A stretch of 64,000 bases of DNA from Apiospora phragmitis (Eukaryota > Ascomycota > Sordariomycetes > Amphisphaeriales > Apiosporaceae): contig JAQQWL010000008.1 of the NCBI GenBank assembly GCA_038363925.1, positions 682,001 through 746,000 on the forward strand, in the 5' to 3' direction. The notes beneath the pieces are model-generated. The model made no database searches. It saw only the letters and a program-made list of their open reading frames with translations, and was not told where the DNA came from. Made by a program: the position numbers and the translations under genes. Below, piece by piece: positions 11,771 to 24,283 of the stretch (its first letter is position 1; the number at the start of each line of letters is the position of its first letter).

Positions 11771-14336
11771 GCCGGTCGTCTTGACATACGGCACGACATG
11801 GCCTAACATAGTCTACTTTCTCCTACTCCGTTCTCTCTGCTCGGCTCTACCAGTCGACAACTGCATACCAACGTTACTCGCGTCGCGGCCGGTGTCAATG
11901 AATCTTTTGTTATTTTTATTTTAGTTTTACTACATGTAGTCATTTTTTCTCTTCAGCATTTTACGGCGAAACGCAGGGTATAATTTGGTTGCGGGTGTGT
12001 TTTTCTTAGGATTGAAATTCGAATAGCACTTAATAAACTTGCAAACGAACAAAGTGGCATGCCGACCGTGGATGTTCTGGCTCCAATTAACTCACCTGTC
12101 AATGAACTATTGCGTGCCCGTAGATGCAAAATGTTTTTCGTCGGGTTTAATTCGCTGGTGTTTCCCTGGCCTATCCGCCGAACATTTTCGTTCGATATTG
12201 ATCTGTCATCAAAAGTTGGAGTGACGTTGATTCACACTCGGGGGAAGAGCCCCCTGTCCCTGACCTGGCGTGCACTCGCTAGCGACGGGATTGACGGCAG
12301 GGATTTTGGACGTGCCAGTGGTGCCTGCGTGCCGCGACGGACGGCGCATCCTCCGAATCAACGTCAGTGGCTTATAAACCAATCTGGCAACAAGGATCTT
12401 TAGCGAAGCCACACAAGCGCCCCCCCCCCCCTCTGCCCAAGATCCCTGTCCCTGATCCTTCCATCTCTTCGTCTTGGCAATGCTAGAGGCAACAACAGCA
12501 CAACCACCGCCGCTAATAACTCGGGTTTTCACGTCAACAATCGCACCGGTTCTCACCCCATATCGGCCTCTTTCTCTCCAGCTCGGATTCTTCCACTCCC
12601 TGACATGCATATGCACGTGTGACGGGATTGGTCAACGCCCTAGCCCCTTCTCCATACCTCCTGGCTTATCTTCAATTCTGCCATCATCAGTAGGTAGTCA
12701 CATCTACATCATATAGAAGCGCCTCCGGACACCTTCGACAGCTGGTTGTTCAGCTCTACACACGGGACGGAGTTCTATTCTCGTCTTCAATGTCTGCGCA
12801 TGCTGTCCCAACCAGAGTCAGATATCTGAATCATCCATCAGGTTCCAGATACATCCAAAGCCTGTTGCCACTGGGGGGCCAAGCTGGATATTAAGCTCCA
12901 CCTCAATTACATGGGGAAAACATCAAGCAATCTTCTATGGCAGCTAGGCAAGATAGCTCAGTTAATATGCCGAAAACTAGTTACCCGATCACGATCCGGT
13001 AGTAGGTGACGTGACGTTACGGCGCAAACCACGCCACTGCTGTCACCGCCGTCGTCCCAGCCTAGCCAGCTTCCGAGGTAGGGGATCCAGCAAACCTCCG
13101 TCTGGAATAAGGCCAAGCTAGACGTCTGACCAGCCGTGTCCATGCAGTCAGCGGCGCTCGCTGGTAACAGGACCTCTTGGCTAGAAACTGTCTAATTGGT
13201 GGCCCTCGACACCTACCCGAAGACATCACCCACTTCGTCCATTAGCGCCGCTATAACTCGTCGGATAACAAGAATCCCGTGCCAACGGGGCCACGAGAGT
13301 TATGGCCCTGATAACTGGCTGACTGTTTACTAAGGCACGAATGGGAGGCTTACCCAGGCTTGCCTGACCTGGCATGCCGTCGATGAAGATCAGCATAGAA
13401 TCCGACAGCTCGGAGTCTGTGTCCAGTTTATTCGGGCCTTAATTCACCAGTTGGCGTTACGAGGGAATTCAAAATTCACTCCTAAAGGGGAGGTCCAGCG
13501 GCTGTCGGGCTCTCTTACTCCCCGACCCATGTGTCGGGCGCGTTTGAGATGGCATGTAATGGCTGAAGCAATGAATAGAAGGTAAGCAGGCCTAGCGGTG
13601 CAGGTTACGCTGCCACCTGACCAGTGTGTCTCTTCAGTTCTGCTTCGAGCCCAAGGTGCAAGGGGTATCTGCTCGTACTCTCCACCCTGTCAGCTATTTT
13701 AGTTTTTGAATACGGACAAGATCAGCATCAAGTCAAGATGGCCCAGACATGTGCCCGTTACTGTCATCGCACGACCACCAGTACATGCTCTACTGTAGCT
13801 GGTAGGCCACTGTCTGTCGATCTTTAGCACATCGGATGGTCGTCCCTCAACAGGCCAGCCAGTGTATGCATTGCTCGGATCCTGCTAATCAAAGATGCTC
13901 CTGGCGGATCCAGGCGGCCCTCGACACCAGAATTTTGACAAATGGTCTCAACTGAAAGCCTAGTCTGCTTTGAAGACTCTCCCTGTACACATTCAAGTGG
14001 CTTTGGACCTTGTGGAGATTTACGACTGATCGTGTTACGAAGTCATCGCAGTCGTGAAGATTCCCGGTCCATTGAAACTTCGTCTAATGATATCACTATT
14101 TTAGCTATACCATCGATTTGACCCCTTATACGGTCGTCACTACTTTCCCATTTCTTCTTAGCCTTCGACTTATCTTGCCGTACGCCTTTTATATAATACA
14201 GCAGCATCATCAACATAGCGACACAACACGCACCACCAGCGTTCTACATCTGGAAATACATCTACGACGAGGACCTTTCGAGACTTAAACTTATAATACT
14301 TTGTTCTATCACAGACCTGGGCACTCAAAAGTCAAC
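11771..14336. other. Intergenic, no supported gene
   Basis: About 2.6 kb. The first 200 bases are the elongase 3' region, and a C-run sits at 12420-12431. Open frames are short and unlike known proteins. A tRNA A-box look-alike near 12954 has no matching T-arm. Confidence 0.5.
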
Positions 14337-15492
14337 ATGTCGACTACACTTCTCTTCGGCTCCATCAACGAAAGCCATGAGTCGGCGTATGAAGCACTCC
14401 GACCACCAGTCAGGCATCTCTCTGGAGGCGATGCCCCTCTCTTCTTTTCTATCACACAATTAATCCAATCATACCTCTCCTGGTCGACATTGTGGTTTCT
14501 GCTGTTATGCGTTTTCATTGCATTCAACCACAAGAATATGCCTTTTATGTGGCATGTAAGTAGCAAAGCCATATGCTGCCTACTTGGAATGTTAACTAAC
14601 CATTGTTTACCTCCAACAGATGCGCATAGTAAACGCGTTTCGATTTGTGTGCCGTTCACAGCGGCCGCGAGTGGCTTTGGGACCTTCGCATATATTCCAG
14701 CCGCTGATCACCTCCTCGAGAGCCCAGCTAATGGAAATTGATTTCAACTTACATAAAACGAACTCTTCTTACTTCTCCGACTTGGACATTGCGCGAGGTC
14801 ACCTTGTCTGCACCTTGTTTTCAGAAGCTATTGCGTACATGCGTGGGGGTACCGCGGCCTGGAGTGGTTCAGCTTCCAAGAAGCCGATGTTCGGACTTGC
14901 TTTGGGCGCTACGAGCTGCAGCTTCAAGAAGGAAATCAAGCCGTACGAGGAGTATGAGATGTGGTCCAAGATTCTCTCCTGGGACGAGAAATGGATCTAC
15001 ATCGCTACTCATTTCGTACGCAAGGGTGCTGCGAAGCCCAAGTCTTATTCCCTCTACCCTCAGCAAAACCAAGACGCTGCTTCAGAGGAAGGAATACGCG
15101 ACCAGCCTGCTGTTGATGCCAACAAAGCAATATTCGCTACTGCAATCAGCAAATGTGTTTTCAAGTCAGGCCGCAAGACCGTCGCCCCTGAACTCATGAT
15201 GCAGATTGCTGGTCTACTGCCGAGCCCTCCTTCGGGCGCTGCCAATGAAAAGAGGAGCGCCGAAGAATTAGAGGACGTATCACGTGCACTCCTCAAGATC
15301 GAACAGCAACGGCAGCAAGGACTCAAGACGGCACATGTGCTTGCAACTGAGAGTCAAGCGACGCTGGACGCCGAGTTTCATGGCAACGATACCGATGTCT
15401 CTCTGGGCCGTCACAGTGATGGGTCGGGCGTCGCGGGTGTTGTGACTACTCTCCTGCAGTTGGCTCATCTTCGCAGGTCCCAGCTCCTGTAA
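14337..15492 (+). CDS. THEM6-like hot-dog (thioesterase-superfamily) protein
   Basis: Two exons (14337-14555, 14620-15492) encode 363 residues. A single membrane segment lies around residues 48-68 (STLWFLLLCVFIAF). A hot-dog domain follows at about 110-210: NLHKTNSSYFSDLDIARGH, then a GLALGATSCSFKKEIKPYEE strand and WSKILSWDEKWIYIATHF. That order is characteristic of the THEM6/4HBT_2-like family in fungi and animals. The last third is low-complexity and helical with Gln/Ala/Glu. Biochemical activity of this family is poorly defined; acyl-CoA thioesterase is inferred from the fold. Membrane anchoring suggests ER or mitochondrial outer-membrane location. The intron is phase 0, and the acceptor CAACAG falls directly before an internal ATG. 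Confidence 0.85.
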
Positions 15493-18366
15493 ATACATGG
15501 CATGGCGACCACATATGGGCTGTGATCTTTATTCAAGGGCCACATTCATTCAGAAGGCTTTCATTTTTCTTTATTTGCTCATCTATGTACATTGCAAAGG
15601 CGTTTTTGGGTTCGGATAGCCATAATCATCAGATGGGGCCCATTCCTGGGAGGCAGGTTTCCTTTCCATGAAGATACCATTCTTTTTGCATCAGCAGCTT
15701 ACACGCTATTCTTGGATACAATTTCTCGTTCTTTGCCTACTATAGACCATATCAATATCTACTCACGTGTTGTGTGTACACCAACGGGGGTAAACTATTC
15801 CATGTGACTTGGTCTCAACATTTCTCATGTCAGCCGTGGGATAGGGAGACTCACTCGGGTGAAAGTCCGAAGAAACAAAGTAACATGTACTGTATAGCTG
15901 AACTATACTCGCTTGGATATTAGAACCTACTCAGCTCGCCAAGTAACGATTTTAACTAATTATTCGTCCGATTCCGCTTGGTAACCCCCTCCGGCACCCA
16001 CGGCTACGGTGATAAACTCGACGAACCTTGGCAACCTCGTGTATGCATGTTCAGGAAAACAGGTTCAATCTCCAAATGTCTCAGAAATCAAACTCTACTG
16101 ACCATTGATTTCCTGCGTCTCTTGCTGTAAGGACCCTCCATGCTTGGCCAGACTTTCTTGTCTCGGAAATGTCGCTTCCCCATGCACACACACACACACA
16201 TAACGAGATAAGAGGGGAAAAGGTCCAACGCCGAGGCCGAATAGTGCGAGAACTGACTTACCGCGCGAGCACACCCTCCCGAAGTCGGCAACTGCCCCAT
16301 TGAATTCTAAATGGTCGGCAACCTTACAAAAGAATGGGCCAGGTTCATGGATGGAAGAAACAGCGAACAATAGTACCTACATTGAAGGGGGGAATAGCAC
16401 ACAGACTGCAGGTAATAAGGTCAGTAGCCCGCAACTGAAATCCCCCCTGCTGGTAACGGGAACAGACACTTGCGAGTAGCCGGACTTCCGACTCCACATA
16501 CGCGTACGGGAATTCGACATCCCATCTGTAGTGTGAGTCGTCATGTATTTATGTATCTCATGTATGTATGTACAATGCTATCAACTACAGTTTGGCAGAT
16601 GTATATGCAATGGAGGCCCAGTTCGCGAACCGGGTTGACCTGATCGCATTGAGCCCCACGAAGCTTGGCGAACCCAAACTACCTACATACACATCAGAGC
16701 ATAGAAGGTTCTGGCGGGTGCCGGGGCAATGGATGGATAGCAACATATCGCGATGATGGGATGGAAGGGATCAGGGATTGTAAAGGTGGAAGGCTCGGTA
16801 GACTCCATAGTTGCTTTCAGCCCCATCGTGCCGGTAAAGCTAGCCAGCTATCGAACCTGCACTAACTCCTCTCGCTCCATTCCATGCCCTGCCGGGCCGC
16901 CGCAAGAGTTTTCTTCGACGCATGTGGAAAAGCGCCATCTTGGAATCTTCAATGGCGCTCCGTCGTCCCGTCACCTTATTACGTAGCTCTATCTATGGAC
17001 CCAAGTCAAGTAGCAAGTGGACCATAGGCAGATCCATATCCTACTTGCACAGCAAATCTCGTTGGACAAATCTTGTTGGATAGACGAATGAATTCAGCTA
17101 AATGTGATATCCTAATCTGCATACTAGATGAGATCTGACCGAGCTAAGCACTCAACTAAGCGCTATCTGATTGGGTCGTCCGGCCTATCGGCCCTTGTCC
17201 ATACTTTAACGACATCTGCATCCATACGAGGCGCCGCCCAGCGAATCCATCCCCCATACGGGTCAAGTGACGATGCCTTTTCGTGACCGACGGGGCGGTG
17301 GCGTCGCCCGGCGCACACCAACCACGGTGTATCTGAGGAGGTGGCTTCGGCAGTGGTAGTGCCCAATACCCCGGCAAGGGCGAGCACTAGAGCTAGACAC
17401 CGTCATGATAACTCAACCCACGATGAAAGTAGCCAAGAATAGTACTGTGTGGTCTTATATCATAGACCTACTACATAAATGTTAGCGCAATAGTGGTAAG
17501 TCCTAATCCTTCAGCCCAATATGTAGCAGGAGGAGATGAGTAAAGGAAACAACAATAACAACACTAAAGTGATCGACATATCCGTCATTTCCTGGCCCGC
17601 GGTTGGTTTTCCTTTTTCCGAGTTATTCCATATTCAACCCAAAATACTTACCAGCAAGGCACGAGTCCTACGTGGAGAGTAAACAAGCCGACAAACAAAC
17701 ACATCATTGAGTGACGTTGAACCAGGAAAAGTACGTTGGGGAAGACTGAAGCAAGACTTCCTTCCTCAGCTGAACGTCAGAGCCGACCGGTACAGCGAAT
17801 CCTTCGGACAGCTTCAACTGGCCATCCCATCGATTCCTTCAAGAGTCGTACGATTTGTGCGCTATCCTCGGGGCTGAAAGACGGGATTCCGATTTTGTTA
17901 TACCCTGTATATACGTTGGTCATCCAGCTGGTGGTGTAAAGCGTGGGGCATCCTCTTTTCCCCCAAGACCATCTGCCTTGTTGGTACCAAGCGTGAGTGT
18001 CGCCCGGTACATGTTCCAGAGCAATTAGTGGGTGGGCATCGCCAATTTGGGTACGTAACCTTGATCGAGATCAGTGCAGCACGTCAACTACCAAAGTTTG
18101 ATTATGCTTGTGCAGCTGAATGGATCCCTCCCCCTCGATGCTAACGTAACAATAGATCCCCCCTGCAGGAAATATTGCTGTGCCGCGAGCAGAAGTGCAC
18201 AGGACGCTCTTCTCCCGCAGTAACCTGGACTACTGGCGCAGTGACGTGAGCTACGCATGTACTGTTGTTTGTCTGTGAGGTTACGCGACACGCATCAGAG
18301 CCGATCCCTTGTGGCTACTTACATGCGAACGGTGGCTTCCAGAAAACGGAAGTCTTCTTGGGGAAA
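15493..18366. other. Intergenic, no supported gene
   Basis: About 2.9 kb between same-strand genes. It holds a CA dinucleotide run at 16185-16200. Many frames overlap, but none exceeds about 90 codons and none resembles a family. Confidence 0.5.
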
Positions 18367-20790
18367 ATGTCCACGTTCAAACCCATCAACCCAGGAGCCA
18401 CACGCAAAAAGATGGCGGCACCGGGCCCTGGAACAGATTGGCCCTTGAGGCCATCGTCGTCCTCCAACGACCAACCAGGCACTGATACCGACGAGGCTGG
18501 TCAACTTTCGCCAGCTCTACCTTCACCAGCTCGTGAGAACCTTCGCTTGTCGTACGACCTCAACGACCCGTCACTTTCCCCAGTGCCCAACCGTGGTCAT
18601 GACTCCATCACCGACAGTGACCACTTCGGGAGCACCTACAGACACTCCAGATGCTTCTCCACAACGACATCGGAGAGACCGCTGAGGCAGGCGGACTCGA
18701 TGTATGAGAGGCCGTTGTCCTTCAATGCCGACGAGCCTGAGCAGCAACTGGATGTACCGGAGTTGGCACACGTCAAGGAAGAAACAGCACACGTTAAGGA
18801 AGAAACAGCACACGTCAAGGACGAAACGATAACGCGGTCGCGGTTCTCGCTCGACAACGAACGCTTCAGTGTTCTTTCCGACATCTTGTTGATGTACTCC
18901 CCCGGATTGAGTCGCCTGGCATCAAACAGCAGCCAAGAAAGCCATTACATGAAGAACAGAGAAAAGAGACTCCAGGTTCTGACTCCAATCAGCGAGCAAA
19001 GGCACCCTGGAAAGGCTGGAGCGCGGCTTAGCAGACATACTGTACCGTGGGAGCCGTCTGTTGATGAAAACCATGATGCGGATCGTGTGGACAAAAGCCT
19101 CCGGGACGCTCTCGAGAAGTCCGAAAACAACGAAGTCAAAGGGTTATCACTAGCTCTCCTAATCACTGGATTGAGCTTGGTGGTATTCTTGATATCAATC
19201 GACAGGACAATCATCACAACTGTAAGTACCTTGCTAAAAGCAACCTTTGGACGTACGCTGATTTCTTGTAGGCAATCCCGTATATCACAGCCGAATTCCA
19301 TAGTACGCCGGATATCGGGTGGTACGGTTCAGCGTATCTGTTGACCGCCTGTGCCTTCCAGCCCGTATTTGGCCGTGTTTTTACATTATTCCACATCAAG
19401 TGGTCTTACATGCTGGCCATGTTCATGTTCCTACTCGGATCGTTAATATCGGGGGTCGCACCAAGCTCTATGACACTCATCATCGGTCGAGCTGTGGCTG
19501 GATTTGGAAGCGCCGGTATTCTCACCGGGAGTTTTGTGATTGTTGCTACCGGTGTGCCGCTGAAGGCGCGCCCGATTTACACGTCAATAGTAGGGCTGAT
19601 GTTCGGTGTCGGCGCAACGGTAGGCCCATTGATTGGCGGTGTCTTCACCGACCTTGCGGTATGTGCCAGAACCCCTTGTCGACGTGTTCGAATGTAGCTA
19701 ATGCCGTTTTTGGGACCAGACATGGAGATGGTGTTTCTATATCAACCTCCCAGCCGGGGCGCTCACCCTCGTAGTCATGGCCCTGGTCTTCCACCCAGCT
19801 CCCCAGAACCACCTGCACCGCCCGTTCTTCGATCGGCTCATTGATCTAGACATCATCGGCAATTTTATCCTCTTGGCGATGTCTGTCATGCTGTTTCTAG
19901 CGCTCGAATTCACCACCACAGGTGAACCTTGGAGCAGCGCAAAGACGGTCGGCCTGCTTTGCGGGTTTGGAGCAGGCATATTGGCTTTTGTCACTTGGCA
20001 GTGGTGGAAACAAGACGGCGCATTAATACCGCCAAGCATTGTGATGCAGCGAACCGTGTCTGCGGCCTGTCTGGCTGGCTTCTTCACGTACGGTGCGTTG
20101 CTCATCCACACCTACTTCATGCCTATCTGGTTCCAAGCGGTGTGGGGGTTCACGGCCATCCAGTCGGGTGTTGCCATGATTCCGTACTTCGTGGCGAATG
20201 CGCTCTTCTCCCTCTTTTCGGGGATCTTTGTCTCCAAGGTCGGCTATTTCACGCCGCCAGCTATCTTGGGGAGCGCCATTGGAACGGTAGGCTGCGGCAT
20301 GGTTACTCTATTCCACCCCGGCATGAGCACCGGAATGTGGATAGGCTTCCAAATTCTTGCCTCTGCTGGCTTCGGTATGTCGATCCAACAGGGGTTCACC
20401 GCAGTCCAGACGGTCCTCTCCAAGGAAGACGTAGCCGTGGGCACAGCATCCGTGGTGGCGGCACAGTCTCTTGGTGGCGCTGTGTTCATATCAGTTGGTA
20501 ACAACGTCTTCCAAGCCAGCCTCCGGTCCATCGTTGCAGCTGACAAGCTCGACGGCATTGATGTTGACGCGGTTATCGCAGCTGGAGCGACAGCATTCCG
20601 GCACCTCGTACCCACGGGCGAGTTGACTGAACTCATCCTTGATTACAACAGGGCGCTCCAGACGGTGTTTCTTGTTGCGGTTCCCCTCGCAGGCTTGGCT
20701 TGGTTCTCATGCTGTTGCCTCGAGTGGAATTCAGTCAAGGGCAAGCCGCCGACTTCAACGACAGAGGCGAGTGAGAAGGGGAGAAGCTGA
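18367..20790 (+). CDS. MFS drug:H+ antiporter-like transporter (DHA2 type) with long N-tail
   Basis: Three exons (18367-19221, 19272-19658, 19720-20790) encode 770 residues. The transporter core starts near residue 259 with helix 1 and the motif SIDRTIITTAIP. It continues with GWYGSAYLL, the GRAVAGFGSAGI helix, GVGATVGPLIGG, and the typical second-half entry TWRWCFYINLPAG. Twelve to fourteen hydrophobic segments fit the 14-helix DHA2 group. The N-terminal tail of about 255 residues is Ser/Pro-rich, charged and probably disordered, with three copies of a heptapeptide AHVKEET/AHVKDET. Such a tail is much longer than usual. The start at 18367 is the second in-frame ATG; one 34 codons upstream is possible. 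Substrate cannot be inferred; no biosynthetic cluster flanks it. Confidence 0.92.
18772..18831 (+). repeat. Three tandem 21-bp coding repeats
   Basis: Three near-identical 21-base units encode AHVKEET, AHVKEET, AHVKDET in the cytosolic N-tail of the MFS transporter. Units differ by a few substitutions, so they are a recent in-frame tandem duplication. Confidence 0.85.
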
Positions 20791-21451
20791 TTGAAGATGA
20801 CGAGAAGGGAATGAATGCGACTATCATATTCATAGTTAAGTTCTAATGTTCAAATTTAGATAAACAATACAATACATATTCCTTGGGCGACCCATCTCTT
20901 CACCGCAGTCTCTGCGTATGAATATGAATGTCGCTGGTGGCGGTTCTGGACACCACAATCAATACCGGGCTAATGGACTGGCAGAAAGGAAGGTCGTAGG
21001 TCAAAATGGCGATTACCTAATCGGTATCAGTCGTCCCAATTCCGACCAGACCGTCGTGCACGTGCCACTCAGCCTGGTGTTGGGTGGGTCCAATCATTGG
21101 TCACCTTATTTGCCCGTCGCAAGACTTGGATTGATGATTGCTGGATGCTATTCATTATTCAGGCTGCATTGTTGCCGCATGCGGGCAATGATCCAACACA
21201 GCTGCGCCTCTGCCTCAACCTGATCCCGATATCGAGATCTCGGTTATTTTCACTGCTGCTTTTTGCTCTTCGGCCACCTTGTGTTGCTGGAAACTTCTAG
21301 TCTGCCTTTTTCGGGCAGCTTCAATCGGTGCCATTTAATTGAGGACCATTGTCACCGTATCCATCCAACAGAAGGCTGCAACAACATTCCTCTCTCCCTA
21401 CACCGAGGTCACAACCACGATATCCCGACCCCGTCTTGCGGAAACTCCGAC
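20791..21451. other. Intergenic between MFS gene and TFIIS
   Basis: 661 bp with the transporter 3' flank and the TFIIS promoter and leader. No additional gene is supported. Confidence 0.5.
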
Positions 21452-22518
21452 ATGATGGACGCACGCGAAGTAGCCAACCGCGTTAAGGCGCTGCAGGGCT
21501 CCATCGCCAAGAGTGAACCCGCTGATATCATATCGCAAATCGAGACAATGAAGAAGGAGGTTGTTCCGACCGAAGAGATGCTACGCGTAGGTCATCATCC
21601 TTTCCCCCCTGCTTGGCCCTCATTTTCCGTGTGAACCATTCTCCCCAGAGAGAGCGCACTTTCCAGGATGCCTTGTTAACCTAGACACTTCCAGACCACC
21701 AAGGCTGGTCTTCTCATGGGCAAGCTCCGACAGAATGCGAACAAGGACATTGCGCGCGCCGCGACCGAAGTTGTTGTCAAGTGGAAGAAGTGCGTCGAAC
21801 AAGAGAAGGCGGCGAAAAAGGGTAAGGCCTCCGCCTCGCCTGTTCCCAAGCCTGCTTCGCCTGCGCCCAAACCCGCTGGCAACAAGAAGAAGTTCGAAGG
21901 CGATCCCGAGAAGCGCAAGTTTCAGGACGACGGCGTGGATGTGAAGCGTACCGGTTCACCTACCCGCGACAACTGCATCGGTCTGATCTACAACGGTCTC
22001 GCGTATCGATCCACCGAGCCAGTCGATTCTGTCCTCCAGCGTGCTATCGAGGTGGAGCATGCCGCTTTCAAGGCCTTCCACGGCGAGTCCAAAGAATACA
22101 AGGAGAAGATACGGTCTTTGTTCCAGAACTTGAAGGTCAAGTCCAATGCCGACCTGGGCAAGGGCGTGATGTCCGGTGAAATTATCGCGGAGAAGTTCGT
22201 TCGCATGTCGAGCCAGGAGCTGATGTCGGCTGAGATGCGCAAGCAGAATGCTCTGCTCGAGGAGGAGAACATGAAGAAGGCGCAGATACCCATTGCCGAG
22301 AAGAGTATGAGTGAATCTCTTGAGTGCGGCAAGTGTAAGAAGCGCATGGTGGCATACAGTCAAGCCCAGACACGCAGTGCCGATGAACCTATGACGACCT
22401 TCTGCGAGTGTATGAACTGTCGCCACCGATGGAAGGTAAGGATTTCCCGAGTTCTAGACGGCGTGAGTCGTTACCTCTACATACAAGTACTGACAACAGT
22501 GCACTGCAGTTCTCTTGA
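21452..22518 (+). CDS. Transcription elongation factor TFIIS
   Basis: Nuclear factor that binds stalled RNA polymerase II and stimulates transcript cleavage so that elongation can resume. Three exons (21452-21586, 21695-22435, 22510-22518) give 294 residues. The N-terminal bundle (LW domain) contains SQIETMKKEVVPTEE and KLRQNANKDIARAATE. A Lys/Pro/Ala-rich linker leads to the central domain (NCIGLIYNGLAYRS to ELMSAEMRKQN). The C-terminal zinc ribbon has CGKCKK and CECMNCRHRWKFS, with the acidic DE pair (RSADEPMT) that enters the polymerase active site. The last exon is only nine bases: it supplies F, S and the stop, matching the conserved WKFS-type end. The start is one of two adjacent ATGs (21452 or 21455). 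Confidence 0.95.
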
Positions 22519-22927
22519 GCTTTCATACATTTACGCACCCTGCAAGTCGGACCAGGCCTGGATCACAGCTTTGGGATCCGGCTATGTGGGAAATTTCCTC
22601 GGATTTTGCAAATTTCCCTCTAGGGTTGCAAACAGACAGCATTGGCTGGCGGGGCGTTACGAGTTTCGATGGAGATGCCCAAGGGTATGAGGCATTTTTA
22701 CAGAATGGCGTAGGATAGAAGGATACTCCTTCTCTACATTGATTTGCTATTTCTCTTCCTTGCAGACTTGGCAACTGCCTAATTCACGTGGTGTGAACTC
22801 AATCATGAGCAATCCTGGCTGGTGCCGCTCTCAAGACTGTAATATAGATGATACTGTTGTAAACAAGCTCGAGCTTCAGAACCAGAATGGCTGGACGAGC
22901 ACATGCTCTGTTTTCTTCCTATTCTCT
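22519..22927. other. Convergent 3' region of TFIIS and cysteine synthase
   Basis: A 409 bp stretch between two 3' ends, with no supported gene. Confidence 0.45.
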
Positions 22928-24283
22928 TTATTGCTTGATGCCCAGTAACTGGAAGAGGTCGTCGTGTTTGGTCTCATCTTCCAGGCCCATTTCACCAACG
23001 CACTTCCAGAATTTGCTCAAGTGTCTCGTTCCCGAATCGCAGATGATGGTAACGACTTGGCTACCCTTGGGCAAAGTCATAGCGGCAGTCACGGCCGCTA
23101 CACAGTTGACAGCGGTGCTGCTGCCCGCGAAGATGCCGTCGTGTTCCACCAGCCAGCGTGCCATCTTGCAAGCCTGCTCGTCCGTAACCTTGACCGCGTC
23201 GTCAATGAGGTCGCGCCCGGCCTCGAAGTTCTCAGTGATCCGGTTGATGCCGACGCCCTCCACGATCGTGTCGACCTGCTGCCGCCGCCTCGTGCCTTCC
23301 TTCTCCGTGCTCGAGTACATGACGCCGTGCCGCACCTTGTTGTAGAGCCCGCTGCCCTGCGGGTCGGCCAGCACCACCTTCAGGCCCGCCAGCTTGGCCT
23401 CGTCCTTCAGGTACCGCGCCACGCCCGAGAGGGTGCCGCCGGTGCCGGCGCCCGCGACGAAGGCGTCGACCTGGCCGCCCGTCTGGTAGTAGATCTCGGG
23501 GCCCGTGGTCTTGAAGTGCGCCTCGTAGTTGGCGTGCGTCTCGAACTGGTCGGTAAAGAAGCCGCGGCTCTCCGTGTCGGGCGACTCGGTGTGCTCGCGC
23601 GCGCGCCGGCGCGCCAGGTTCACGAAGTGGTCCGGCGACGTGATGGGCGCCGGGCGCACCCGCTCCACCGTCGCGCCCAGGTGGTGCAGCAGGTCCGACT
23701 TCTCGGTGGCCTGGTCGTCGGGCATGCAGATGTGCGCGCGGTAGCCCTTGGCCCGCGCCAGCGCCGCGATCGAGATGCCCGTGCTGCCGACGGTGCCCTC
23801 GTAGATGGTGTCGCCGCGGCCGGGGACCAGCAGGCCGGCCTCCTCGGCGGCCTGGATCATGTTCAGCGCCACGCGGTCCTTGGGGCTGTTGCCGGCGCCG
23901 TTCAGGAACTCGGCCTTGGCCAGGATGGTGCGGCCCGTGGCGTCGGTCAGGCTCTTGATCTCGACGAGCGGCGTGTTGCCGATGCAGCCCTCGATGCCCT
24001 CGACTACGCCGGCGGTCGGGGGCAGGGGCCCGGACTGTGCGTTGGCCTTCTTCCCCTCATTGTCCTCGAGCTCCACGGGACCCCAGAAAAGACTTGATCT
24101 CCGCCTGGCCACGTCCGAGTCGGTCGTTATCTGCGCCCTGCGTGCCCGCTTCTTCCCCTGCTGGAAGCGGCTTTCGAGATCGGGATATAGATCCTTGAAT
24201 CCCAAGGTCAGGAGGATGCCTGACGTAAAGGCCACGGCAACTGCCGCGGAGCCATATGCTTTCGGATGATTGCTTAACGACAT
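22928..24283 (-). CDS. Membrane-anchored cysteine synthase-like PLP enzyme (cysteine synthase 2 / Mcy1 type)
   Basis: A single-exon protein of 451 residues in the fold-type II PLP family. Residues 11-29 form a hydrophobic anchor followed by a basic patch, as in the mitochondrial outer-membrane Mcy1/cysteine synthase 2 group. The catalytic core starts near 97 with GNTPLVEIKSL. The PLP lysine is K135 in GNSPKDR. The phosphate loop is EGTVGSTGIS (about 162-171), and VAGAGTGGTLSG lies later. An insert-rich C-terminal half (DPQGSGLYNKV) is typical of this subgroup. Activity is O-acetylserine (thiol) lyase-like by family; the yeast homologue's true role is uncertain. The gene is more GC-rich than its surroundings. 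It is divergent from a mitochondrial methyltransferase gene, with 531 bp between the starts. Confidence 0.93.
   Translation of the reverse strand: MSLSNHPKAYGSAAVAVAFTSGILLTLGFKDLYPDLESRFQQGKKRARRAQITTDSDVARRRSSLFWGPVELEDNEGKKANAQSGPLPPTAGVVEGIEGCIGNTPLVEIKSLTDATGRTILAKAEFLNGAGNSPKDRVALNMIQAAEEAGLLVPGRGDTIYEGTVGSTGISIAALARAKGYRAHICMPDDQATEKSDLLHHLGATVERVRPAPITSPDHFVNLARRRAREHTESPDTESRGFFTDQFETHANYEAHFKTTGPEIYYQTGGQVDAFVAGAGTGGTLSGVARYLKDEAKLAGLKVVLADPQGSGLYNKVRHGVMYSSTEKEGTRRRQQVDTIVEGVGINRITENFEAGRDLIDDAVKVTDEQACKMARWLVEHDGIFAGSSTAVNCVAAVTAAMTLPKGSQVVTIICDSGTRHLSKFWKCVGEMGLEDETKHDDLFQLLGIKQ

Noticed and set aside
12945..12995. A-box-like TAGCTCAGTTAATA
   Set aside because: There is no matching T-arm or acceptor stem downstream.
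22964..24097. 377-codon plus-strand frame
   Set aside because: It is antisense to the GC-rich cysteine synthase, an effect of base composition.
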